Part shown: in pieces, positions 1-7,137 of the stretch | Layout: the number at the start of each line of letters is the position of its first letter | Position numbering within the stretch: the first letter of the stretch is position 1 | Source of the DNA: Pelosinus baikalensis | GTDB lineage: Bacteria; Bacillota; Negativicutes; DSM-13327 | DNA length: 64,000 nucleotides | Direction of reading: 5' to 3' | Assembly (NCBI RefSeq): GCF_020819555.1 | Contig: NZ_JAJHJB010000023.1 | Coordinates: 1 to 64,000 of the forward strand | Made by a program: the position numbers and the translations under genes | Notes under the pieces: model-generated | Seen by the model: the letters and a program-made list of their open reading frames with translations, nothing else | Database searches by the model: none | What the model was told of the DNA's origin: nothing

Positions 1-54
1 CGCCCGCACGGTTCTGTGAGGGTTGCGCGTCGTGAGACGCGCTTCTACTCGACC
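1..54 (+). mobile_element. 3' end of a group II intron (domain V 3' strand and domain VI)
   Basis: The window opens with the 3' strand of a domain V hairpin (CGCACGGTTCTGTGAGGG). A GC-rich domain VI hairpin follows (GCGCGTCGTGAGACGCGC), then the typical intron end TTCTACTCGACC. The body of the intron and any maturase lie upstream of the window. The same TGAGGG-hairpin-CTACTCGA arrangement recurs at 1313-1351 and 4219-4255. Confidence 0.6.
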
Positions 55-112
55 AAATGTCAAAGGCTGACAAATAAGGGCGTCCCTAACTGTCCTCGCA
101 GGGACATTCATC

Positions 113-475
113 TTAGTTGCAGTTGTACTCCTCTTGATCCGGAGCAGCGTCCGTCACACTGTTAAAGCGATGATCATGCCCAAGAACCACGCTCGTTTCA
201 CCACAGAATTGGTGGGTATGCTCACCTCCTGCTAAATCAATAGCTGGCCCAGTTGTCACATCGACAAAATGCCAATGAAGAGGTCCGCCTTTTGGATCGG
301 TAGTAGTTTTGACAAAGATACGGTGAACATGGCTGTCACCCGAATAGATTGCCGGTCCAGTTGTTCCAAGGATGCCATGTTGGTGTCCGCGGGCCACATC
401 CGCGATAGTAATAAACGCGTGATTGTGGTTTGTGTTTTCCGCAGCTGCCTGGCATTGACCTTTTACTTCAGTCAA
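113..475 (-). CDS. YmaF family protein
   Basis: This 120-residue protein is rich in paired histidines (HNHAF, GHQHG, HVHR, HWHF, HTHQF, GHDHRF), which matches the Bacillus YmaF family as I know it. The function of that family is not established, though the histidine pattern suggests metal binding. A TTG start at 475 is chosen because an excellent GGAGGTGA ribosome-binding site precedes it by five bases. The upstream ATG at 490 contains that binding site and so is unlikely. The gene stands alone next to the intron remnant. On the minus strand a hairpin built on GTCCCT/AGGGAC lies just past the stop at about 87-110 and may terminate it. Confidence 0.75.
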   Translation of the reverse strand: MTEVKGQCQAAAENTNHNHAFITIADVARGHQHGILGTTGPAIYSGDSHVHRIFVKTTTDPKGGPLHWHFVDVTTGPAIDLAGGEHTHQFCGETSVVLGHDHRFNSVTDAAPDQEEYNCN

Positions 476-620
476 AATAATCACCTCCATGTTACATAAT
501 ATGTTGCGGAGTTGGCAAGTGTGACTAATCTGACGACGGTGTGGCAAAAGCCAAGCTTTCTAATTTTCACCTGACTTCATCGTCAGGCAGGAATTTGTCA
601 TCTGCCAGTGTGCATTATTA

Positions 621-1058
621 GTGAATAAAGCATATATTTGGAAAAATCGCCGGGCGGGGATGCAAAGCCGGTGGAGTAGCTATAGGGATTATATAGGTAT
701 GGGAAGAAACCTGACGGATACAAGGGAAGTATTGGGTATTCTTTCGGACTTTAATGAAAAAGCCTTAATAGAGTTTGTAAGGTTCAATCATGAGTTTAGT
801 GAGGGAACTTTTCTGGATGTTCGTGAAGAGAAGGAAATAGACCAGTTAAATGTGACTGAATATATAAATAGGTATTTGGCTGAAAAAGGAATAGGAATTA
901 ATGATTTGAGAAGTGTAGGCAATAAATCGCTAAGAGAGGAACTGATAAAGCTTCTGATGGAAAAATCCAACTTGTCCCTAAGAGGGATTGCGGAGACATT
1001 GGAACTAAACCGTGAAATGGTAAGAAAGTTGCAAGTGTCAAAGGACCTGTCCCCTTGA
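621..1058 (+). pseudogene. REP-associated tyrosine transposase (RAYT, Y1_Tnp), N-terminally truncated remnant, copy A
   Basis: The 145 codons correspond to the C-terminal part of a Firmicutes Y1 (HUH) REP-associated transposase. RAGMQSRWSSYRDYIG is the conserved region just after the catalytic domain, followed by the helical C-terminal extension (TDTREVLGILSDF, SLRGIAETLELNREMVRK). The catalytic HUH motif and the tyrosine are absent, and IWKNRRAG in place of the usual IHxNPVRAG points to a small deletion at the junction. No ribosome-binding site precedes the first codon. A REP-like hairpin follows immediately at 1036-1060. The final 63 or so codons are nearly identical to the remnant at 3820-3996. 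Confidence 0.72.
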
Positions 1059-1060
1059 CA
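1036..1060. repeat. REP-like hairpin at the transposase remnant end
   Basis: An imperfect inverted repeat, TGTCAAAGG...CCTTGACA, surrounds ACCTGTCC. Related CCTGTCCCC/CCGTCCCCRTGACA sequences occur at 2483-2508, 2755-2779, 3559-3584 and 3978-4002. In RAYT elements such hairpins are the transposase recognition ends. Confidence 0.6.
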
Positions 1061-1061
1061 T

Positions 1062-1232
1062 TTTTCATTAGACTGTGTAGATAGGCGATTGGTCAAATGG
1101 GCAATGTGTAAATTCAAAAGGTTTCGAGGACACAGAAAGAAAGCAGAAATGTGGCTAGCTGAGGTGAAGAAAAGAGAGCCTGATCTATTTGCACACTGGC
1201 AATACCGTAATAGGAATGTTGTAATGAGTTGA
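1062..1232 (+). pseudogene. Group II intron-encoded reverse transcriptase/maturase, C-terminal fragment
   Basis: The frame reads FSLDCVDRRLVKWAMCKFKR, followed by FRGHRKKAEMWLAEVKKREP and DLFAHWQYRNRNVVMS, then stops at 1230-1232. This is the characteristic tail of bacterial group II intron proteins (the RRLVKWA, KFKRFRGH and AEMWL...FAHW pattern). All reverse-transcriptase and maturase domains are missing, and the fragment begins abruptly just after the REP-like hairpin at 1060. The stop lies 7 bases before a domain V hairpin at 1240, which is the usual position of an intron ORF relative to domain V. Confidence 0.72.
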
Positions 1233-1239
1233 ATGATAA

Positions 1240-1312
1240 GAGCCGGATGAGGGGAGACCTTCAAGTCCGGTTCCGTGAGAAGCTAAGAGTGAGATTCCCT
1301 TGGCTTACTCGA
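1240..1312 (+). mobile_element. Group II intron domains V and VI (3' end of the inner intron)
   Basis: Domain V is the 34-base hairpin at 1240-1273, which starts GAGCCGGATGAGG and ends AGTCCGGTTC. Domain VI follows (GCTAAGAG...CCCTTGGC) and the intron ends with CTTACTCGAC at about 1312. The maturase tail directly upstream belongs to the same intron. A 47-base stretch here (1273-1319) is repeated exactly at 4178-4224. Confidence 0.7.
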
Positions 1313-1351
1313 CTGAGGGGGGCGCGTCGTGAGGCGTGCTTCTACTCGACC
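1313..1351 (+). mobile_element. Second group II intron 3' end directly abutting the first
   Basis: Right after ACTCGAC comes TGAGGG, a hairpin (GCGCGTCGTGAGGCGTGC) and CTTCTACTCGACC. This closely matches positions 28-54, which form the domain V-VI linker and domain VI of another intron. The inner intron therefore ends exactly where the domain V of this outer intron should be. Confidence 0.55.
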
Positions 1352-1475
1352 TCTGTCACCCTTTGAGTTTTCTGTAGCGAAGATTGTAATGAAAGTAAGT
1401 GAGAATTTTAAAGCAAAGTAAGTCAAGAAATTGGATTCTGCAATATGATATGCTTTTATACGAGGCGGTGAGAGA

Positions 1476-2381
1476 ATGGAGAACTGGGATAAGATAAATG
1501 CGGTGCAACGGGTACAGGATTATGTCGGGGAGCACATAAACGAGCCAATAAATCTTTACATGCTGTCAAGGGAGGCGGGATATTCGCCGTGGCATACTTC
1601 GCGGATCTTTAAGCAACTTACAGGAAAAACACCTCTGGAATATATACGTATTCTTCGTCTATCTCAGGCTGCTGTGAAGCTTTGGGATGAGGATAAAAGA
1701 ATTATTGATGTAGCACTTGATTTTGCTTTTGATTCTCATGAGGGTTTTACAAGGGCGTTTTCGGAAAAATTCGGCATGACACCACAGTACTATCGCAAAA
1801 AAACGCCGCCGATTCCGCTTTTCATGCCCAGCCCCATCCGTGCTTATTACCTCATGTTGCAGAAAGGAGAAATGAACATGTCAGAAAAAACGAAAACAAA
1901 CACTGTTTTTGTTCAAGTGGTGGAGCGACCAGCGAGGAAGTTGATTTTGAAAAGAGGAATCAATGCAGACAATTATTTTGATTACTGTAGCGAAGTTGGT
2001 TGCGATGTATGGGGCATACTGTGCAGTATAAAAAACGCTTTGTATGAACCGATCGGAATGTGGCTACCAGAGAATTTGATACGGACTGGAACATCCATAT
2101 ATGCACAGGGAGTAGAAGTTGCCCTTGATTATATTGGAGGAGTCCCAGATGGGTTTGAAATCATTGATTTGCCACCTTGTAAGGTTATGGTATTCCAAGG
2201 GTCAGCATTTGAGGATGAGAAGTTTGAAGAAGCCATTGTAGAGTTGTGGCAGGTTATGAAAAACTATAATCCAGAATTTTATGGTTTTAAATGGGCAGAC
2301 GAGGATGGCCCGAGATTCCAGCTTGAGCCATTGGGAGAACGAGGCTATATAGAAGCAAGACCGGTAAGGATGGTAAAATAA
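1476..2381 (+). CDS. AraC family transcriptional regulator with C-terminal GyrI-like effector domain
   Basis: This 301-residue protein has an N-terminal AraC DNA-binding domain (residues about 8-110, two helix-turn-helix units; SREAGYSPWHTSRIFKQLTG and FDSHEGFTRAFSEKFGMTP are the signature regions). Residues about 140-300 form a GyrI/SOUL-like ligand-binding domain. AraC-GyrI proteins of this layout are usually one-component sensors of small or toxic compounds. The ATG start is preceded by GAGGCGGTGAG. The gene is monocistronic between mobile-element debris and a good terminator at 2402-2432. The target and ligand cannot be told from the sequence. Confidence 0.88.
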   Translation: MENWDKINAVQRVQDYVGEHINEPINLYMLSREAGYSPWHTSRIFKQLTGKTPLEYIRILRLSQAAVKLWDEDKRIIDVALDFAFDSHEGFTRAFSEKFGMTPQYYRKKTPPIPLFMPSPIRAYYLMLQKGEMNMSEKTKTNTVFVQVVERPARKLILKRGINADNYFDYCSEVGCDVWGILCSIKNALYEPIGMWLPENLIRTGTSIYAQGVEVALDYIGGVPDGFEIIDLPPCKVMVFQGSAFEDEKFEEAIVELWQVMKNYNPEFYGFKWADEDGPRFQLEPLGERGYIEARPVRMVK

Positions 2382-2401
2382 ACTTCATAAGAATCTTTCT
2401 T

Positions 2402-2432
2402 AAAACGCCTGAGTAATGGGGCGTTTTTCTTT
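2402..2432 (+). terminator. Rho-independent terminator of the AraC-family gene
   Basis: An AAAACGCC/GGGCGTTTTT stem-loop with a T-run starts 20 bases after the stop codon. Confidence 0.8.
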
Positions 2433-2482
2433 TGGTAGAGATTCTGGACATTCAGACTTCTTTCGATGTTCCTAATAAGGGG

Positions 2483-2508
2483 GTGTCAATAACCCCGTCC
2501 CCATGACA
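2483..2508. repeat. REP-like hairpin of the RAYT type
   Basis: TGTCAAT...ATGACA flanks CCCCGTCCCC. It is a diverged member of the transposase-end family seen at 1036, 2755, 3559 and 3978. Apart from this, the terminator at 2402, the hairpin at 2626 and the repeat at 2755, nothing is recognisable in 2382-2821. Confidence 0.5.
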
Positions 2509-2625
2509 TACAATAGATGTTGTATATACGATTCGGTATGGATCGCCGTGTCGAACCCCTGTCCATGCAATGAGCATAGAGAATAGACAATAGCTAAAGC
2601 TGATCAAAAAAGCAATATATACGAT

Positions 2626-2681
2626 AAACTCCTGCAAAGCAGCTTAGCCTTGCAGGAGTTTTGTATTTTAATGGTAAATAG
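2626..2681 (+). repeat. Hairpin plus 32-nt dispersed repeat, copy 1
   Basis: AAACTCCTGCAA pairs with TTGCAGGAGTTT (a possible terminator, followed by TGTATTTT). Positions 2650-2681 match 11953-11984 at about 30 of 32 bases, including TTTAATGGTAAATAG beyond the hairpin. Confidence 0.6.
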
Positions 2682-2754
2682 GATAGAAATATGGGATATG
2701 TTTTTCAAAGAAAATTTTATGATCGTATATTATGACATGAAACAAAAGAGAGGA

Positions 2755-2779
2755 GTATTCAAAAGAACCGTTCCCGTGA
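2755..2779 (+). repeat. RAYT-end repeat on the left of the SDR gene
   Basis: TATTCAAAAGAACCGTTCCC followed by GTGA is almost the same as 3559-3584, TACTCAAAAGAACCGTCCCC followed by GTGACA. The two direct copies bracket the SDR gene. Confidence 0.6.
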
Positions 2780-2821
2780 TTTTTTTTGTAAAAAATTTTT
2801 AACAGGAAAGAAGAGAATGTA

Positions 2822-3523
2822 ATGAGAAAAACAGTATTAATAACAGGCGGAAATAAAGGTATTGGGCTAGAGACTACACGTCTTTTTGTTCAAAATAATT
2901 ATAAGGTTATTACAATTGCAAGAGACTATAATAACTTTGAATTTAATAAAAATGATAATGTAGAGAAGATAGAATATGACGTATCTAATGTAAATGGTAT
3001 AAAGGATTTAGTTAGCAAAATTGGTCATGTTGATATATTTGTGAATAATGCTGGAATAATGAACTCTATTCCATATGACAATTATTCTGAAGAAAATAGA
3101 GATAAGATTATGAAGATAAATCTTTATGCACCAATAGAATTTATAATACAAGTTTCAAAATCTATGATTGAAGCGGGTACTGGAAGAATTGTAAATACAG
3201 CTTCAATTGCAGGACAAATTGGTCATCCCGATATTTGGTATGGAGCATCAAAAGCTGGAATAATTAATGCGACTAAAAGTTTTTCTACATTATTAGGCCC
3301 AAAAGGAATTGTAATAAATGCTGTAGCACCAGGCCCTGTGGAAACCAATATGATGGCAGTGATACCAGAACAGAGAAAGCAATCTATAAAAAATAGTGTA
3401 TTTACAGATAGATTTGCAAAAGCCGAAGAAGTTGCAAAGACGATATATTGGTTGGCAACAGAGTGCCCAGAATATATTAATGGTACTTGCATTGATATAA
3501 ATAATGGGGCATTCCCAAGATGA
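2822..3523 (+). CDS. SDR family NAD(P)-dependent oxidoreductase
   Basis: This 233-residue classical short-chain dehydrogenase has the N-terminal Rossmann motif TGGNKGIG (residues 8-15), NNAG at about 74-77, a catalytic serine in TASIAG, and YGASK with the catalytic Tyr/Lys. The closing APGPVETNM region is also typical. AGGAAAGAAGAG lies ahead of the ATG at 2822. The gene is clearly more AT-rich than the AraC gene upstream and is flanked by direct copies of a transposase-end repeat (2755, 3559), so recent acquisition is plausible. The substrate is unknown; 3-oxoacyl-ACP reductases look similar, but no fatty-acid genes are nearby. Confidence 0.88.
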   Translation: MRKTVLITGGNKGIGLETTRLFVQNNYKVITIARDYNNFEFNKNDNVEKIEYDVSNVNGIKDLVSKIGHVDIFVNNAGIMNSIPYDNYSEENRDKIMKINLYAPIEFIIQVSKSMIEAGTGRIVNTASIAGQIGHPDIWYGASKAGIINATKSFSTLLGPKGIVINAVAPGPVETNMMAVIPEQRKQSIKNSVFTDRFAKAEEVAKTIYWLATECPEYINGTCIDINNGAFPR

Positions 3524-3558
3524 TATTTTCAAACTATGTAAATGAGAGAAGAAGATAG

Positions 3559-3584
3559 GTACTCAAAAGAACCGTCCCCGTGAC
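3559..3584 (+). repeat. RAYT-end repeat on the right of the SDR gene
   Basis: TACTCAAAAGAACCGTCCCC followed by GTGACA. It also forms the downstream edge of the captured methyltransferase fragment. Confidence 0.6.
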
Positions 3585-3815
3585 ATATTCCAAACTCTTC
3601 GGGAACATCGGCCACTCCGGGCTGTTCAAAAATGACGCCTGAAGCCAAAGGGAACTGGCGGACAAATTCGATAGCCATCATTCCTGACCCTCCGCTAAGA
3701 TCCAAAATTCGAAGGGGGGTAGTGGGCTCTACGAATTGTGCGGCAGCGCGCAAAAATGACTGAACGCGGCCTGTACGGGTCTCTACTGCTGTTAAGCGTG
3801 CCAGCTTGCGAAAAT
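3585..3815 (-). pseudogene. O-methyltransferase family fragment
   Basis: On the minus strand the frame reads DFRKLARLTAVETRTGRVQS, then FLRAAAQFVEPTTPLRILDL and SGGSGMMAIEFVRQFP, then VIFEQPGVADVPEEF. ILDLSGGSGMMAIE and the following FEQPGVADV are the S-adenosylmethionine-binding core of class I O-methyltransferases. Both ends are missing: the upstream side stops at the transposase remnant near 3815 and the downstream side at the transposase-end repeat at 3584. It is therefore an internal piece of a gene trapped between two mobile-element ends. Confidence 0.6.
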
Positions 3816-3819
3816 CAAA

Positions 3820-4002
3820 TGGCTGAAAAAGGAATAGGAATCAATGATTTGAGAAGTGTAGGCAATAAATCGCTAAGAGAGGAACTGATAAAGCTTCTGG
3901 TGGAAAAATCTAACTTGTCCCTAAGGGGGATTGCGGAGACATTGGGACTAAACCGTGAAATGGTAAGAAGGTGCAAGTGTCAACGGGCCTGTCCCCTTGA
4001 CA
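3820..4002 (+). pseudogene. REP-associated transposase remnant, copy B (C-terminal 60 codons plus REP hairpin)
   Basis: The stretch from MAEKGIGINDLRSVGNKS to LGLNREMVRRC matches 877-1060 with only about ten base differences, including the hairpin at 3978-4002. It is a second, even shorter fragment of the same transposase. Copies A and B are direct repeats about 2.9 kb apart. Confidence 0.72.
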
Positions 4003-4031
4003 TTTTAAACCTTAACGAGAAACAAACCGGA

Positions 4032-4066
4032 GAGCGTAGTGCGGGAAATCCGCACGCTGCGTTCGA
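4032..4066 (+). mobile_element. Group II intron domain V-like hairpin
   Basis: GAGCGTAGTGCGGG, a short AAAT loop, and CCGCACGCTGCGTTC form a 34-base hairpin with the AGC-type base and GTTC end expected of domain V. A short GGCT/AGCC stem follows at about 4078-4103 and could be domain VI. The sequence from 4104 to 4177 is probably intron-derived but is not resolved. Confidence 0.5.
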
Positions 4067-4177
4067 CGTGGCGGAGGCTGGAAACGTGACTAAGATAGCC
4101 GGACTGAGTTTCATCGTGAAAACGATAAAACTTTTCGCTGGGAAACTTATGGGATGCGCGCCAGTCTTCGACCCTAC

Positions 4178-4255
4178 CCGTGAGAAGCTAAGAGTGAGAT
4201 TCCCTTGGCTTACTCGACTGAGGGCTTGGGGCTGTGAAGCCCCGGCTACTCGATC
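4178..4255 (+). mobile_element. Abutting group II intron 3' ends, second occurrence
   Basis: Positions 4178-4224 repeat 1273-1319 exactly (domain VI plus the end ACTCGAC and TGAGGG). A different domain VI hairpin then follows (TTGGGGCTGTGAAGCCCCGG) and the end CTACTCGATC. One intron end thus sits directly against the linker of a different intron, as at 1240-1351. Confidence 0.55.
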
Positions 4256-4271
4256 TGCGTCTTGTCTCTAA

Positions 4272-4580
4272 TTAAATCCATGTCTCAGCCCATTTTTGAA
4301 TCTCGTCAAGAGCAAGTTTTAATCCTTTTCCTTTATCCGTTAGCTCATATTCAATTCGAACGGGTATTGTGGAATAAACTTTACGAGTAATCAAACCTTG
4401 TATTTCCAGTTCCCTAAAACGTTCACCTAACATTTTATCACTCATTTCAGGGATTAAGTTAGAAATATCTGTAAACTTCATAGGACCTTCCTGTAGAACC
4501 CTTAAAATCAGACCAGTCCATTTTTTACCTAATATATTGAAAGCAGATTTATATTTGTTACATATTCGAGTTATTGCCAT
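4272..4580 (-). CDS. HxlR family winged-helix transcriptional regulator
   Basis: This 102-residue HxlR-type winged helix has the signature regions ILGKKWTGLILRVLQEGP, FTDISNLIPEMSDKMLGERF and RELEIQGLITR, followed by the wing (PVRIEYELTDKG). HxlR/YodB-like proteins commonly sense electrophiles or disulfide stress and repress an adjacent oxidoreductase. Here the gene is divergent from a nitroreductase with a 170-base spacer, which fits that role. The protein has one cysteine (C7), the N-terminal position used for sensing in YodB-like members. Confidence 0.9.
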   Translation of the reverse strand: MAITRICNKYKSAFNILGKKWTGLILRVLQEGPMKFTDISNLIPEMSDKMLGERFRELEIQGLITRKVYSTIPVRIEYELTDKGKGLKLALDEIQKWAETWI

Positions 4581-4616
4581 TTAAAAATCACCCCAGCTAC
4601 ATTTTACAATATACAC

Positions 4617-4646
4617 TTGACAATAGTAAATGAATTTTTGTATAAT
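4617..4646 (+). promoter_or_regulatory. Promoter of the nitroreductase gene, with candidate HxlR operator
   Basis: TTGACA (4617-4622) and TATAAT (4641-4646) are perfect -35 and -10 boxes 18 bases apart. Overlapping and just downstream are two direct TACTAAC elements (about 4647-4672) around TATAAGTATGT, a good place for the divergent HxlR repressor to bind. The operator part is inference. Confidence 0.75.
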
Positions 4647-4753
4647 ACTAACTATAAGTATGTTACTAACAAAAATATAGTAGAATTTTGAAAAAGCTTA
4701 TTACTTAAAATTAATGTAGATAATAATTGATTTTTTAAAAGAGGTGATTTTTG

Positions 4754-5374
4754 GTGGATTTTAATGAAGTTATAAAAGCAAGAAGGAGTATTAGGAAATT
4801 TAAAGCACAACCTGTACCCGATAAATATATTCAGGAAATTATTGAAGCAGGGCGACTTGCTCCATCTGTATCAAATATACAGTCTACCAGATATGTAGTA
4901 ATTAAGAGTTCTGAAGTGAAAAAAAAGCTAAATGAATACACTGTACCTTTTGTAAAAGATGCACCAGTTGTAATTGTCTGTTGTGCATATAAAAAAGCAT
5001 GGTTGGAACAAGAAGAAAAATTTTTAGAATTAAAAAATATCGGAGCATTCAAAGATTTCTATCAAGAAACAAAGCAACAAATGGATAACTTTGAGAAAGA
5101 TGGTAAAGTGGAAAGAATGGCTAATCCAGAAATAGATAAATACTATACGTGGCAACATGCTGCAATTGCAATTGATCATATGACACTAAAAGCAGTTGAT
5201 TTAGGACTGGGAAGTTGTTGGGTTGGTTTTGTTGATCGGGAAAAGGTTAGAGAATTAGTCAATCTTAATGAAGATTATGAAGTTATTGCACTATTACCAA
5301 TTGGTTATCCAAGTTATAACCCGTTACCAAGACCTAGGCTATCTATTAAGGATATATTATTGAAGGAATTATAA
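4754..5374 (+). CDS. Nitroreductase family protein
   Basis: This FMN-dependent nitroreductase of about 206 residues begins VDFNEVIKARRSIRKFKAQP, the classic RRSIRKF FMN-binding motif. LAPSVSNIQ and the late LGLGSCWVGF and LLPIGYP motifs complete the fold. The GTG at 4754 is preferred over the TTG at 4751 because it sits seven bases from GAGGTG. Such enzymes reduce nitro groups or quinones with NAD(P)H. Divergent transcription from the HxlR regulator indicates induction by electrophiles or quinones, by analogy to YodB-controlled genes. Confidence 0.88.
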   Translation: MDFNEVIKARRSIRKFKAQPVPDKYIQEIIEAGRLAPSVSNIQSTRYVVIKSSEVKKKLNEYTVPFVKDAPVVIVCCAYKKAWLEQEEKFLELKNIGAFKDFYQETKQQMDNFEKDGKVERMANPEIDKYYTWQHAAIAIDHMTLKAVDLGLGSCWVGFVDREKVRELVNLNEDYEVIALLPIGYPSYNPLPRPRLSIKDILLKEL

Positions 5375-5517
5375 ATATTCACTCTGTTAAAGGATGTAAC
5401 AAAAGAAGCGGAAAAAATCTAGTCTGAACTAATCTGAACCCCTGAAATGGGACACAAAAGAAAAAGGCACCTCTTATGTCGTATAGTAAATCTATATTAC
5501 ATGAGAGGTGTATTTTT

Positions 5518-5823
5518 ATGGCAAAACGAGCACATTATCCAATCGAAGTGAAATGGAATGCAATCAATATGAAATTAGCAGGCCACAGTAAACATGAGAT
5601 TATGATAGCTCTGGGAATTAAAAATGATACGCAAATAGAAAGGTGCATGAGTTGGTATCGAAATGGTGAAACCCATCGCTTTCACCAACCTGTAGGAAAA
5701 CAATATACATACAAGAAAGGGATTGAGGAATATTCAGAGCTTGAACGGCTGAAACTTAGAGTCAAGCAGCTTGAGATGCATAATGAACTTCTGGGAAAGT
5801 TAAATGGGATCTTAGGAAAATAA
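5518..5823 (+). CDS. IS3-family transposase OrfA
   Basis: These 101 residues form a helix-turn-helix protein (YPIEVKWNAINMKLAGHSKH, then EIMIALGIKNDTQIERC) followed by a leucine-zipper-like coiled coil (ELERLKLRVKQLEMHNELLG) of the IS3 OrfA type. The ATG at 5518 follows GAGAGGTG. The A-rich end GGAAAATAA could support the programmed -1 frameshift into orfB, although orfB is broken. OrfA looks intact and may still bind the element ends. Confidence 0.85.
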   Translation: MAKRAHYPIEVKWNAINMKLAGHSKHEIMIALGIKNDTQIERCMSWYRNGETHRFHQPVGKQYTYKKGIEEYSELERLKLRVKQLEMHNELLGKLNGILGK

Positions 5824-6685
5824 CAAAAGGCCAATTCTTAGAAATAATTGAATCACTTAAGGGTAAATATTCAATTCGAGAGATGCTAGCCTTTCTTGAG
5901 ATCCCCAAAAGTAATTATTATCGTTGGAAAATAAACCCAATGATAAAAAAGATGAATATAAACTAATCGAGCTTATTAAAGTCATTTGCACTAAGCATAA
6001 AAGGCGCTACGGATATAGGAGAGTTGTGGCAGAGCTAAGAATCAAATATCAGCTAAACAACAACCATAAGCGAATAAGCCGTATTATGGCAGAAAAATAA
6101 TCTCCGGGCAAAAATCCGTCGAAAAAAATTCGTTCGATACAAGCTTGACGAAACAGTCAAAAAAGCGGATCTAATCAAACGAATTTTCAAAGCGGATGCA
6201 CCCAATCAGAAATGGTATACTGATGTTTCAACAATTACCGACGGTGAATCCAATCTGTATGTATCAGCCATCATTGATGGACTTAATAATGAAGTTATCA
6301 GTAGTATCATAGGACCATCCCTTAATTTAGAACTAGCATTTGAAACGGTTAATCGTGCTATTAAAAATCGGAATATAGATGGTGTCATTCTTCATTCTGA
6401 TCAAGGAGTATTATATACCTCGCCAAGGTTTCAAGCGTTTGTAAAAGAAAAGAACATTACCCAAAGCATGTCCCAAGTGGGTGTATGCTATGATAATGTT
6501 CTTATCGAGTCGTTCTTCTCACATTTGAAGACTGAAGGCTTCTATTCTCAAGATTTTAACGAGACCAACGAACAAATCATTGAGATCGTAGAAGAATACA
6601 TCTAATATTATAACAATGAACGGTTACAATTAAAACTAGATAAACTGCCCCCAATTAAATATCGGGAGCAGTTCCATACGACATA
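5824..6685 (+). pseudogene. IS3-family transposase OrfB, inactivated
   Basis: The integrase-type catalytic region is readable (WYTDVST, ILHSDQG, VLIESFFSHLKTE give D, D and E) but is interrupted three times. There is a one-base deletion near 5929-5932 after YYRWK, an extra A in the A-run at 6092-6096 after RIMAE, and an in-frame TAA at 6603-6605 inside the conserved EEYIxYYNNERLQ. No single frame yields a complete protein, so transposition would need a helper copy. Confidence 0.88.
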
Positions 6686-6737
6686 ATCAAGGTCTTCTTT
6701 CATTAAGTCCCAGTTTTGGGGTTCAGACTAAATCGTT

Positions 6738-7106
6738 TTACGATTTTTTCCGCTTCTTTTCTTGCTTCGTATCCCAAAATATAATTTCAAGTGCTGCTTT
6801 AATTTTTGCTTTATCTTCTTTAGTCAGTAGTACACCATCAAATAAGACTTCTGATTCGTCAAGAAATCTAATTAAGTCCGTAGGCTGTTTTTGAGAGAGA
6901 TTAGGTGATTCAATATTGTTACCAAGAAGGTTGTCTATAGTTACTCCAAAGAACTTTGCGAAAATTAGAGCAGTATTAAAGTCTGGTTCACGTCGCCCAG
7001 TTTCATATTGTGCATATGTATTTCTTGAGATGTTTAATATATCTGTTAATTGCTGTTGAGTAAGATTCTTTTCTTTTCGTAATTGAACTAAGCGAGTAGA
7101 AATCAA
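6738..7106 (-). CDS. XRE family transcriptional regulator
   Basis: This 122-residue protein has an N-terminal Cro/C1 helix-turn-helix (LISTRLVQLRKEKNLTQQQL, then RNTYAQYETGRREPDF) and a charged C-terminal half with no recognised effector domain. The TTG at 7106 is chosen because AAGGTGGTGAG lies at the correct distance; upstream ATG codons lack such a site. It is divergent from a second XRE gene, and four related palindromes lie in the shared spacer. Its last codons are the sequence repeated in inverse orientation on the far side of the IS3 element. Confidence 0.82.
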   Translation of the reverse strand: MISTRLVQLRKEKNLTQQQLTDILNISRNTYAQYETGRREPDFNTALIFAKFFGVTIDNLLGNNIESPNLSQKQPTDLIRFLDESEVLFDGVLLTKEDKAKIKAALEIIFWDTKQEKKRKKS

Positions 7107-7137
7107 TTGACTCACCACCTTGAGTATTATTATAAAC

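Larger units (their letters stand above)
5433..6727 (+). mobile_element. IS3-family insertion sequence, decayed
   Basis: Terminal inverted repeats are TCTGAACCCCTGAAATGGGA at the left (5433) and its imperfect complement GTCCCAGTTTTGGGGTTCAGA at the right (6707-6727). The element carries an intact orfA and a broken orfB with the DDE residues. No clean target-site duplication is visible. Just outside both ends is a 19-base inverted repeat (5401-5419 and 6742-6760), which is the last part of the xre gene on the right side. Confidence 0.85.

Noticed and set aside
788..1264. 158-codon frame on the minus strand
   Set aside because: Antisense to the transposase and maturase remnants; no ribosome-binding site and no recognisable protein.
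2452..2637. 61-codon minus-strand frame with a hydrophobic start
   Set aside because: Its second half is a REP-like repeat and it lies between a terminator and a hairpin. No good binding site.
3738..4271. 177-codon open frame on the plus strand
   Set aside because: It runs antisense through the methyltransferase fragment, then through the transposase remnant, then through intron RNA. It is a chance chimera without a start site.
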